The notes under the pieces are model-generated. The model was not told the DNA's origin. It saw only the letters and a program-made list of their open reading frames with translations, and searched no databases. A stretch of 64,000 nt of DNA from an uncultured Fodinibius sp. GTDB lineage: Bacteria; Bacteroidota; Rhodothermia; Balneolales; Balneolaceae. The DNA is taken from assembly GCA_913057775.1 (NCBI GenBank), contig CAJXOG010000011.1:37084-101083 (forward strand), read 5' to 3'. The position numbers and the translations under genes are program-made. Below are positions 57,445 to 64,000 of the stretch, one piece after another. The first letter of the stretch is position 1. Each line of letters begins with the position of its first letter.

Positions 57445-58005
57445 ATGCGCATCATCATTTTCGGCCCTCCCGGCGCCGGCAAGGGAACACAGGCTAAACT
57501 CATCAGTGAAGAATACGGAATACCTCACCTTTCCACCGGCGAAATATTTCGATCCGCTATAAAAAACGGAACCCCGCTTGGTAAAGAAGTTAAATCCATT
57601 TTGGATGCCGGAGATCTGGTTCCGGATGAAAAAGTAGTAGGCCTTGTAGAAGAAGAGCTTAAAGATGAGCGCTACGGCGACGGCTATATTTTAGATGGTT
57701 TTCCCCGCACCGTTCCCCAGGCCGAAGCTTTCGATGATATTTTAGATAAAAAAGGCAAAACTCTGGATGCCTTTCTACAGCTGGAAGTTCCCCAACACGA
57801 ACTTGTAGATCGAATTTTGACCCGCGGAGAAGGTCGTTCGGATGATACGCCCGAGAAAATTAAAAATCGCCTGGCCGTCTATCGCCAGGAAACAGAACCC
57901 GTCCTCAACTACTATAAAAAGCAAGATGTCGTTAAACATATTGACGGGGTCGGCTCCATTGAAGAGATATTTGGGAGAATTAAAAAAACGCTGAACAACA
58001 TCTGA
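57445..58005 (+). CDS. adk: adenylate kinase
   Basis: 186 residues, the short form without the large zinc-bearing LID. The P-loop GPPGAGKGTQ is at residues 7-16, LSTGEIFR follows, DGFPRT is about residue 83, and the shortened LID in TRGEGRSDDTPEKIKNRL ends the core. It interconverts ATP, ADP and AMP. Monocistronic with a strong terminator after it. Confidence 0.96.
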   Translation: MRIIIFGPPGAGKGTQAKLISEEYGIPHLSTGEIFRSAIKNGTPLGKEVKSILDAGDLVPDEKVVGLVEEELKDERYGDGYILDGFPRTVPQAEAFDDILDKKGKTLDAFLQLEVPQHELVDRILTRGEGRSDDTPEKIKNRLAVYRQETEPVLNYYKKQDVVKHIDGVGSIEEIFGRIKKTLNNI

Positions 58006-58030
58006 TTTCCTCCCTTAGAATTATGCGTTT

Positions 58031-58068
58031 AAAATCCCCTTTATTCTATGAAAGGGGATTTTTTTTCT
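58031..58068 (+). terminator. adk terminator
   Basis: Perfect 12-bp stem AAAATCCCCTTT / AAAGGGGATTTT (58031-58042 with 58051-58062), 8-nt loop, continuing into a T-run. Confidence 0.88.
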
Positions 58069-58193
58069 GCACCTTCATGTTGAGTAAGGGAAAAACCTAT
58101 ATCTACCATAGCGTTTTTCCTGCATTCCTTTCTTTACAAGGTGAATAAATTAAAATCTTATTTAAATTATTCATCTCTTAGTTAAGATATATC

Positions 58194-58610
58194 ATGAAAA
58201 ATACTATTGCTGGGATTGCTATTGTGGGCGCTTTATTTATTTCGGGATGTACTACATCCGGGGCTTTTCTATCAGCGAACCAAACACAGGTTAATCTGGA
58301 ACAAGCCAACTATAACATAACTGCAACGAGTGTATCAGGATATTCCGAATCCGCTTATGTTTTGGGCTTTAGCTATTCTACAGGGTTTACCACCAGCACT
58401 TTTGCAGTCGGACGTGTGGAAGGCACCGGAATGCTCTACAAAGAAGCACTGGAAAATCTATGGATCAATTATGAAAAGGATAATGGTACCATCGACGGCA
58501 AACGCCTTGCGCTTACCAACGTACGCTACGACACAGATATCTTAAATCTGTTTATATATACCAAAGTAATGGTAGGCGTACGCGCTGACATAATTGAATT
58601 TACTGACTAA
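58194..58610 (+). CDS. DUF6567-like lipoprotein
   Basis: 138 residues with a lipoprotein signal peptide and lipobox FISGC (Cys19). The mature part is beta-rich with repeated polar/aromatic strands (YVLGFSYSTGFTTSTFAVG). Such short lipoproteins recur in Bacteroidota with unknown function. It overlaps the convergent phosphatase-like gene by 4 bp at the 3' ends. Confidence 0.8.
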   Translation: MKNTIAGIAIVGALFISGCTTSGAFLSANQTQVNLEQANYNITATSVSGYSESAYVLGFSYSTGFTTSTFAVGRVEGTGMLYKEALENLWINYEKDNGTIDGKRLALTNVRYDTDILNLFIYTKVMVGVRADIIEFTD

Positions 58611-59515
58611 TCAGTTAATTTATTGTTTAAGGTATCCAGAATACCCAGTGTTATATCACTAATACGTTGTGCATCAGCAAAATTTCGGGCACCGGGTCCA
58701 TATACAAAAAGCGGTACGGCATTAAGCGTATGGGTTTTAACGGATAGATCTTCCACATTTCCATGATCACTGCACAACACAATAGTGGTTTCTCCAGACT
58801 TGTTATTAATTAAATGCCACAAAAACCGATCGTAGACATCTAAAAAATGATTGGCTTTTTCCATCTCCTGGCTGTGTCCGGCTTTATCCGTTAAATAATA
58901 CTCATGCAGCAACAAGTCATACTCCTCGGATTGCTCCAGCAGGCGATCAGCAGCATGCTCCGGGGTAATTTTGGGTACATCGATATTGAGATGCTTCCGC
59001 CACGCCCATTGTGTTAACTCAGCAGTTAATGCTTTTTCTTCCTTCACCTCTTGAGTGGTATTCAGGCTTATACCAGCACTTTTAGTCATTAAGGTAGTAC
59101 AACTCCAACGATTTCGCTTACGCGCCTTTTTAAAAAATATATCCGGGTAGGCATTGATGAAGTTACAGCTATATCCCTGCTGTTTTGCTTTAATGAACAA
59201 ACTTTGCTCTTTCAGGAAAGGCTTTATACCCGAATGCGGGAAGGGACCAAAGTGCTTCCCTATCTCTTTAGGTGCATTTTTTCCCGTAAACAGGGCCGTC
59301 TGACCCGTTCCGCTCTGGGGCAATCCTTCTACATCCAGTCGGGCATCCACAAATTTAAACAGGTGGTTAGTATCGGTTTGATCGGTTGCTTTTTCGGTAA
59401 ATTGTTGGTCTCCGGTCATAGCCGAAAATCCACGGTAGACAGATTGAGTGAAGGGATTTGCATCACTGGCTTTTCCCAGCCCTACCCCATCGATAAATAA
59501 GAAAATAATAGACAT
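58607..59515 (-). CDS. alkaline phosphatase superfamily metalloenzyme
   Basis: 302 residues. LFIDGVGLGK near the start supplies the metal-binding Asp, SGTGQTALFTGKNAP the nucleophile region (Ser/Thr of the superfamily), and LCSDHGNVEDLSVKTHTLNAVPLFVYG holds the DHG and HxxN ligand motifs. These place it with the metalloenzyme/phosphopentomutase-like branch of the alkaline phosphatase fold. The substrate is unknown; a sulfatase or phosphoglycerate-mutase-like role cannot be excluded. The DUF3592 pair is upstream on the same strand (14-bp gap). Confidence 0.82.
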   Translation of the reverse strand: MSIIFLFIDGVGLGKASDANPFTQSVYRGFSAMTGDQQFTEKATDQTDTNHLFKFVDARLDVEGLPQSGTGQTALFTGKNAPKEIGKHFGPFPHSGIKPFLKEQSLFIKAKQQGYSCNFINAYPDIFFKKARKRNRWSCTTLMTKSAGISLNTTQEVKEEKALTAELTQWAWRKHLNIDVPKITPEHAADRLLEQSEEYDLLLHEYYLTDKAGHSQEMEKANHFLDVYDRFLWHLINNKSGETTIVLCSDHGNVEDLSVKTHTLNAVPLFVYGPGARNFADAQRISDITLGILDTLNNKLTD

Positions 59516-59529
59516 CGCTGCTTTACTGC

Positions 59530-60336
59530 TTAATGTGTATATGCCTTCTTTTTAAATCGTTCGATCTTAAGCCATCTGCGTATCATTGTAATACCCATAC
59601 CCAAGAACGCAAAACCTAATACACTAATAAGTATGGTGCCAAACCAGTTCCATAAATTCTCATCAATAATAGCCTCATAATTATTATCAGGATCGTATAG
59701 AACCGGAACCAATGCTCCCCTGCTATACGATGGATGAGAAGAACCTACGTCGTGACGAAAAGTTACGGCCCTTCCCGATTCGGGTGATTTAAATTCAACG
59801 ACCGGATAGTAAGTGGTTCCGTCACTATCCGTAGAGGCGTAGTACTCAATTACCGTACCCTCAACCGGTAGCGTCCGCTCCAGGAAATTCCAGCGCTGCA
59901 ATCCTAAATACATAGCCATGGCAATAGCAAGTAATCCCACTAAGGCAAAGATCGGACCTACAACTTTGATATTCTTATTCCCGGGCAGGTCGGTACTCAT
60001 CAAATCACTTTGCTCAGTAATTAATGAGGCATCATCATCCTGATCTTTTTGAGCGGACTTTTTTCGAAGGTTGCGTATTTTATGGCTTATTTCAGGCATG
60101 CTGGTAATATTGTTTTTGCGCATCAATGATCCCAGAAACCATGCCAGCAGTACCGCAGGACCCAACGTAAAGAGCAAAGAAAAAAACGTCATTTCAAAAT
60201 TCGACCAAAAGTAATAGCAAATCCCAAGGCCAATCAGAAAAAAGATAGATCCAATAACAGACTGCGTTATTGATTTTAAACGAGCCTCATCAATCTTTCT
60301 TGAATAATAGACCTCCACCCGATTCTCCAATATCAT
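59530..60336 (-). CDS. DUF3592 membrane protein, 3' part of a frameshifted gene
   Basis: 268 residues including helices at about 26-44, 49-68, 129-147 and 238-256. The C-terminal half contains a full DUF3592 unit (EGTVIEYYASTDSDGTTYYPVVEFKSPE, read in pieces). The annotated start MILENRVEVYY is really the inside of a second DUF3592 unit: the preceding frame (60290-60577) ends MYDIGESGGG, and a +1 shift at about 60310-60320 joins the frames to read IGNRVEVYYSRKIDEARL, as DUF3592 would. The gene is either broken by one inserted base or read by frameshifting. Confidence 0.8.
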   Translation of the reverse strand: MILENRVEVYYSRKIDEARLKSITQSVIGSIFFLIGLGICYYFWSNFEMTFFSLLFTLGPAVLLAWFLGSLMRKNNITSMPEISHKIRNLRKKSAQKDQDDDASLITEQSDLMSTDLPGNKNIKVVGPIFALVGLLAIAMAMYLGLQRWNFLERTLPVEGTVIEYYASTDSDGTTYYPVVEFKSPESGRAVTFRHDVGSSHPSYSRGALVPVLYDPDNNYEAIIDENLWNWFGTILISVLGFAFLGMGITMIRRWLKIERFKKKAYTH

Positions 60337-60577
60337 ACATCGGCCAGCTGGCCCCCGAGTTCGCCTTTAACTCCTTTTCATTACCATAGGCTACATATTC
60401 AATGATCGGATAATACATCAGCGAATTGCTGTTACGGCTCCGCCGCTGTTGCATTCGAAATGCTTTTACCTTGCCGGGGATTGTTTCATAAGACGTTACA
60501 ACGGTGTAATAATCATATACAACCATGCCCCCAATCCACATAAAAATAAGCCCGAATAACAATAAAAAGCCGGACAT
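60290..60577 (-). CDS. DUF3592 membrane protein, 5' part of a frameshifted gene
   Basis: 95 residues: one membrane helix (about 4-25) and a DUF3592 core (VKAFRMQQRRSRNSNSLMYYPIIEYVAYGNEKELKA). It ends in GGGLLFKKD after losing the frame. With a one-base shift it continues into 59530-60336 to give one protein of about 350 residues with two DUF3592 units. Overlap of the frames is 60290-60336. Confidence 0.75.
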   Translation of the reverse strand: MSGFLLLFGLIFMWIGGMVVYDYYTVVTSYETIPGKVKAFRMQQRRSRNSNSLMYYPIIEYVAYGNEKELKANSGASWPMYDIGESGGGLLFKKD

Positions 60578-60661
60578 CCCTATTCATTTAAAAGGTTTAC
60601 ATGAAATGCTAAATAACAAAAAATTTCAGCGCTATTCTATAAGGGAAATCCCTATACCCTA

Positions 60662-61102
60662 TTATCGCTCCATGACCAACGTAACAGGACCATCGTTGTG
60701 GAGTTGTACATCCATATAAGCGGCAAAGCGGCCGCTTTCAATATTAAGATCCGAATGCTGTTTAAAATAAACAATCATATCCTCATAGAGCTTTTCTGCT
60801 TTATCCGGACCGGCTGCTTCAAAATAACTAGGCCGGTTTCCCTGCTCATAATCCCCGTATAAGGTAAACTGTGGTACCACCAGAATTTCGCCGCCTACAT
60901 CCTGTACGGAAAGATTCATCTTACCCTCTTCATCATCAAAGACGCGCAGCTTCAGTATTTTATCGGCTAGCCACTGCATCTGCTCTTCGGTATCATCTTC
61001 ATGTACCCCCACCAGCAGCATAAGGCCGTGATCAATAGAGCCGACGCTCTCATTTTTAACTAAAACACTCGCTTCGGATACCCTTTGCAGCACTACTTTC
61101 AT
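60662..61102 (-). CDS. dtd: D-aminoacyl-tRNA deacylase
   Basis: A 146-residue DTD. MKVVLQRVSEASV is the usual start; the catalytic SQF-type loop appears as VPQFTLYGD (about residues 76-84) and the cross-subunit Gly-cisPro motif as NDGPVT near the C-terminus. It removes D-amino acids, and glycine from tRNA-Ala, from mischarged tRNA. It starts just beyond the left edge of the DnaA-box region. Confidence 0.95.
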   Translation of the reverse strand: MKVVLQRVSEASVLVKNESVGSIDHGLMLLVGVHEDDTEEQMQWLADKILKLRVFDDEEGKMNLSVQDVGGEILVVPQFTLYGDYEQGNRPSYFEAAGPDKAEKLYEDMIVYFKQHSDLNIESGRFAAYMDVQLHNDGPVTLVMER

Positions 61103-61559
61103 AACTAAGTCTGTTAATAACTATGTGGACAAGTATGTGTATAACTTCTTCTTAAAACAGATTATCCAAAACCAACAAAATTTCTCCACAGCTTTCAACA
61201 ACAGAATATTATTTTCCACAAGTTATACAGTAAGATTTTCGTGTCGATAACATTTTTTACTTGACACTCACTTTTATGTGGATTGTTAATAACTCAAAAT
61301 AAATTCGCCTAAGTTATTGTTTTTATTAGAAATTTTATCCACAAAATAATCCACAATACTAATTTAGATGCTTGCCTATTGTGTGTTAAAAAGTTATCCA
61401 CTTATCCACAGTAACTACTATGTACTACAAATATTATTTATTTAATACTATTAAGGGTTTCCGGTGGATAATGTGGAGAAATATTTCTTAAAAACGAGAT
61501 TCAAGTTGGCTATATTTATATCAGATTGAAAAACGAAATATAATTCCAAGTTATCTGCA
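61103..61559. other. candidate chromosomal replication origin (oriC), DnaA-box cluster
   Basis: 457 bp without genes, strongly AT-rich. DnaA boxes (TTATCCACA or complement, at most one mismatch) are at 61124-61132 (-), 61136-61144 (-), 61162-61170, 61182-61190, 61212-61220, 61335-61343 (exact), 61347-61355, 61394-61402, 61402-61410 (exact), 61463-61471 (-) and 61472-61480 (-). AT-rich stretches between 61231 and 61334 and at 61425-61455 could be the unwinding element. Confidence 0.85.
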
Positions 61560-62564
61560 ATGAGTAAAAAGAAATTTACCTACAAAGATGCCGGCGTTGA
61601 TATTGAAGCCGGAGAAGAGATGGTTGAATCCATAAAAGGCGTCGTTCAGGAAACCCACAGCGATGCCGTATTGAGTAATATCGGGGGATTTGGTGGATTC
61701 TTTCGTCCTGACTTGAGCAGCTATAAGGATCCCGTTTTTGTGAGCAGTGTAGATGGCGTAGGTACCAAGCTGATTGTGGCATTCAAATCAGGGAAATATG
61801 ATACCGTGGGACAAGATCTTGTTAATCACTGCGTCAATGACATCGCTGTTTGCGGGGCCGATCCCCTTTTCTTCCTAGATTATTTTTCAACCGGAAAACT
61901 GGAGCAGGACGTCGGTTACCAAGTGGTTAAAGGATTTGCTCAAGCTTGTAAAGAAAATGGCGTAGCGCTCATTGGAGGAGAGACCGCTGAAATGCCCGAT
62001 ATCTACAGTGAGGGGGAATTTGATCTTGCGGGTACCATCGTGGGAATGGTAGATCGTGAAAAAGTCATTGACGGTTCAGATATTGAAAAAGGAAATGTGC
62101 TGTTGGGATTCCCAAGTACCGGGCTGCATACCAACGGTTATTCGCTGGCCCGAAAAGTACTGTTTTCAGAATATGAAGTTACCGATCACGTAGACAAGTT
62201 GGGGACTACTGTGGGGGATGCCATGCTTGCCGTACACAAGTCGTACCTCCCGATTATTCGAAAATTACGGTATATAGACGGTGTAAACGGCTTTTCGCAC
62301 ATCACCGGTGGCGGTATCATCGGCAATACCAAACGGGTAGTTCCGGACAAACTAACTATTCAGTTAGAGTGGAATGCGTGGGAACGTCCCGCTATTTTTG
62401 AACTTATCCAGAAGTTGGGCAACGTGCCCGAAGACGATATGCGGGCGACTTTTAACTTGGGTATTGGTCTTATTACCATTGTGGATCCGGAGACGGCCGA
62501 TGAGGTAAAAGACATGGCAACTCAGATGGATGAGGAACTCATTGAGATGGGTGTGATAACTTAA
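61560..62564 (+). CDS. purM: phosphoribosylformylglycinamidine cyclo-ligase (AIR synthetase)
   Basis: A 334-residue PurM. Motifs: TYKDAGVDIEAG at the start, SSVDGVGTKLIVAF, the metal/phosphate site DLVNHCVNDIAVCGADPLFFLDYF, GGETAEMPDIY, and the late GFSHITGGGIIGN. It makes aminoimidazole ribotide in purine synthesis with ATP. It starts directly at the edge of the DnaA-box cluster, so its promoter lies within the origin region. Confidence 0.96.
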   Translation: MSKKKFTYKDAGVDIEAGEEMVESIKGVVQETHSDAVLSNIGGFGGFFRPDLSSYKDPVFVSSVDGVGTKLIVAFKSGKYDTVGQDLVNHCVNDIAVCGADPLFFLDYFSTGKLEQDVGYQVVKGFAQACKENGVALIGGETAEMPDIYSEGEFDLAGTIVGMVDREKVIDGSDIEKGNVLLGFPSTGLHTNGYSLARKVLFSEYEVTDHVDKLGTTVGDAMLAVHKSYLPIIRKLRYIDGVNGFSHITGGGIIGNTKRVVPDKLTIQLEWNAWERPAIFELIQKLGNVPEDDMRATFNLGIGLITIVDPETADEVKDMATQMDEELIEMGVIT

Positions 62565-62740
62565 GAAAGCTGTCCCTTTCAGTATGGATAATAAATATTA
62601 TGCGTATATGTTATCTGTATTTGGCGACGGTGTTGCTATCCACATAAGCTCTCACTATGATTATCATTGAGGCTTATATAGCATGTTTGTGATATTATCC
62701 ATACCATTATTCCTTACTTATACATATGTATAAGCTTAGG
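62565..62740. other. candidate attI region upstream of the first cassette
   Basis: Non-coding, ending at the G of GTTATACAGCC, the junction with cassette 1. It holds an 18-bp perfect palindrome CTTATACAT/ATGTATAAG (62717-62734) and one DnaA-box-like CTATCCACA (62636-62644). attI sites have no strong hairpin rule, so the role is inferred from position only. Confidence 0.45.
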
Positions 62741-62768
62741 TTATACAGCCAGTAAAAAACATACAATA

Positions 62769-62972
62769 ATGGACGAATTTAATATCATCCTTGATAGTTG
62801 CATGCTCATAATGGGTTTAGCAACATATTTCGCATCAATAGATCAATTAAAAACTATTATCCCCGGCAATACGAAAGCAGATAAAATTGCCCGTAAACAA
62901 CACAAAAAATACATGTATATCGGTGTCATATTATATTTTACCATTCGGCTAGCTACATATTTCTTGCTGTAA
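62769..62972 (+). CDS. cassette 1 gene: small membrane protein
   Basis: 67 residues, with two membrane helices (about residues 7-24 and 49-66) joined by a basic loop (NTKADKIARKQHKKYMY). No family recognised. It begins 28 bp after the cassette junction and ends 12 bp before attC 1, a usual compact cassette layout. Confidence 0.75.
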   Translation: MDEFNIILDSCMLIMGLATYFASIDQLKTIIPGNTKADKIARKQHKKYMYIGVILYFTIRLATYFLL

Positions 62973-62984
62973 AATTAACTAGCT

Positions 62985-63121
62985 GGCTGCATAACCCGCG
63001 CATTAAGTCGGACGTGCCTCGCCGTTGGTTGCCGGTTTCGGTTTGTTCAGTTTCCGTAGTACATTTTAAATCAAATTCAGCATCATTTTCACGCCCCTTA
63101 TGCGCAAGGCCGTTATAGGGC
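62985..63121 (+). repeat. attC site 1
   Basis: 137 bp from R'' GGCTGCATAAC to R' GTTATAGGGC. Inside, GCGCATTAAG (62998-63007) pairs with CTTATGCGC (63097-63105) leaving one unpaired T, as expected of an attC extrahelical base. The start (ATAACCCGCGCATTAAGTCGG) and the CGCCCCTTATGCGC end recall the classic Vibrio repeat layout. Confidence 0.85.
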
Positions 63122-63134
63122 TTAATCAAACTTC

Positions 63135-63767
63135 ATGAAGCTAATTACCAAAAAGAGAGTAACTACAGCTTTTTTTATTACGCTATTGATCTCATTAGTA
63201 TCAATTGCAGCTCCTTTATATTTAACTTTTTTACTAGAATCAACAAGTTGGTATGGTGTATTATACTTGATTCTTTATGGTAATATTTTTGTGCTGTGGC
63301 CACTGTTAGCTATTACTCTGATCATTCTTATAGTTCAAAATTTTAAACAACAAAGTCCCTTTGAGGCATCAAAGGAAATCAGTTTTCATACACTTCTAAT
63401 TTTGTTGTCATTTTTGATTGTATATGGTGGTCAAAAGGTAAGAGATTATCAAGAAAACCAATTGGAAGTAGTTATTGCAAATAGAACAGATAGCACAATA
63501 AAGTACATAAAACTTCATGGCAGAAATGCTCTAACTGAAGTTGATTCTTTATCAGTCAATAGTGACACTTCTGTTGTATTCAGAGGAAAGGATATTAATT
63601 ATAAAACTGAAAATGATTATGAGAATGAAGTTACTTTACTGTACTACTATGAATCAAAGTGGCGTGAGCAAAACATTCTTGAAGGATTTGACCGCTGGAC
63701 AGTTTTTAATGGTCCTTTTAAATTAGAAATATTTGGTGGCGATTCTGTAAAATTCTCCTATCAATGA
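63135..63767 (+). CDS. cassette 2 gene: membrane protein, 210 residues
   Basis: Three N-terminal membrane helices (about residues 12-34, 39-63 and 78-97) and a ~115-residue soluble domain rich in charged and aromatic residues (VVIANRTDSTIKYIKLHGRN). The domain looks beta-rich and extracytoplasmic or cytosolic. No family recognised. Cassette genes are often single-gene adaptive traits without relatives. Confidence 0.78.
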   Translation: MKLITKKRVTTAFFITLLISLVSIAAPLYLTFLLESTSWYGVLYLILYGNIFVLWPLLAITLIILIVQNFKQQSPFEASKEISFHTLLILLSFLIVYGGQKVRDYQENQLEVVIANRTDSTIKYIKLHGRNALTEVDSLSVNSDTSVVFRGKDINYKTENDYENEVTLLYYYESKWREQNILEGFDRWTVFNGPFKLEIFGGDSVKFSYQ

Positions 63768-63786
63768 TATTAACATTTTAATAAGC

Positions 63787-63918
63787 GCCCTATAACCCGC
63801 GCATTAAGCGGACACGCCTCGCCAATTCTTTGCCCTTCTTGGTTTTAAGTCTCGTCTTTCGTTAGTTGCTAATTCAACATTCATTCGCGTGCAGCTTATG
63901 CGCCATGTCGTTAGGTTG
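63787..63918 (+). repeat. attC site 2
   Basis: 132 bp from R'' GCCCTATAAC to R' GTTAGGT. GCGCATTAAGC (63800-63810) pairs with GCTTATGCGC (63894-63903) with an extra T, again the extrahelical base. R' matches the GTTRRRY consensus. Confidence 0.88.
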
Positions 63919-63938
63919 CTTTTACATAAAATTTAGCT

Positions 63939-64000
63939 ATGATTCTCATTTACACATTTCTTGGTGCTGGAATTTTCCTTTTTGTGGTAGATCATTTTTT
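63939..64000 (+). CDS. cassette 3 gene, start only
   Basis: Begins MILIYTFLGAGIFLFVVDHF at 63939, 28 bp after the cassette junction, and runs off the window. The first 20 residues are a hydrophobic helix, so it is probably another membrane protein. Confidence 0.55.
   Translation, partial: MILIYTFLGAGIFLFVVDHF

Larger units (their letters stand above)
62741..64000 (+). mobile_element. integron gene-cassette array (two full cassettes, start of a third)
   Basis: Cassette 1 is 62741-63112, cassette 2 is 63113-63910, cassette 3 starts at 63911 and leaves the window. Each holds one plus-strand gene followed by an attC. The R'' of each attC is complementary to the R' at the start of its own cassette: GCCCTATAAC with GTTATAGGGC (perfect) for cassette 2, GGCTGCATAAC with GTTATACAGCC (10 of 11) for cassette 1. 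That is the relation expected after circularisation. No intI is visible. Confidence 0.85.

Overview
The window looks like chromosome from a Bacteroidota-type bacterium, most likely a Balneolota (Balneola/Gracilimonas/Fodinibius-like) organism. The gene products read like that group: GyrA and GyrB, a DUF4295 ribosome-associated gene directly after rpmG, a very large VPS10/BNR-repeat exported protein and a DUF6567-type lipoprotein. Shine-Dalgarno sequences are generally weak. The species assignment is an impression from the proteins, not a computed placement.

Layout. (1) 1-23.7 kb is housekeeping backbone: a sensor kinase cut by the left edge, an epimerase, a nucleotidyltransferase, mnmG-rsmG with three parS-like sites in and at the start of rsmG, a WYL regulator, L-lactate dehydrogenase, convergent gyrA/gyrB, rpmB-rpmG-DUF4295, a YqeY/CvpA/TyrS run, exonuclease III, a MarR regulator, a LolC/FtsX-like permease, the BNR giant and an MscS channel. 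(2) About 23.8-54.3 kb is an integrated element. It runs from a tyrosine integrase at the left to an excisionase-like gene at the right. The same imperfect palindrome (TTTTGGAAAT-N12-ATTTCCAAAA) lies just outside each of these genes, where attL and attR would be expected. The cargo is a more GC-rich DNA-repair block (Y-family polymerase, SRAP protein), HEPN-type and unknown genes, a type I restriction system whose S subunit carries an extra SocA-like domain, a membrane protein, a HEPN+CBS protein, McrBC with an EVE-domain McrB, and two ArdC-like antirestriction proteins. A split primase/helicase pair follows, next to 1.5 kb of non-coding DNA dense in two families of short iterons, which is a candidate element replication origin. 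(3) About 54.3-55.9 kb holds an unknown gene and the 5' half of a tRNA-Leu(CAA) gene that stops at the end of the anticodon loop. (4) 55.9-62.6 kb is backbone again: a PhoD-type phosphatase, adk, a lipoprotein, a phosphatase-superfamily protein, a frameshifted DUF3592 gene and dtd. An AT-rich non-coding interval packed with DnaA boxes, a strong oriC candidate, follows, then purM. (5) 62.74 kb to the right edge is an integron-type gene cassette array with two attC sites, two complete cassettes and the start of a third. No integron integrase is seen in the window.

How it fits together. The candidate oriC at about 61.3 kb and the parS cluster at 5.6 kb would be about 25 kb apart without the inserted element, so the window spans the origin domain of the chromosome. 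Two kinds of accessory DNA have accumulated there: a replicative defence island and an integron array whose cassettes point away from oriC. In the island, hsdR-hsdM-hsdS-TM-HEPN/CBS-mcrB-mcrC are all on one strand with overlaps or short gaps. This suggests one co-regulated defence operon in which the two unexplained middle genes take part.
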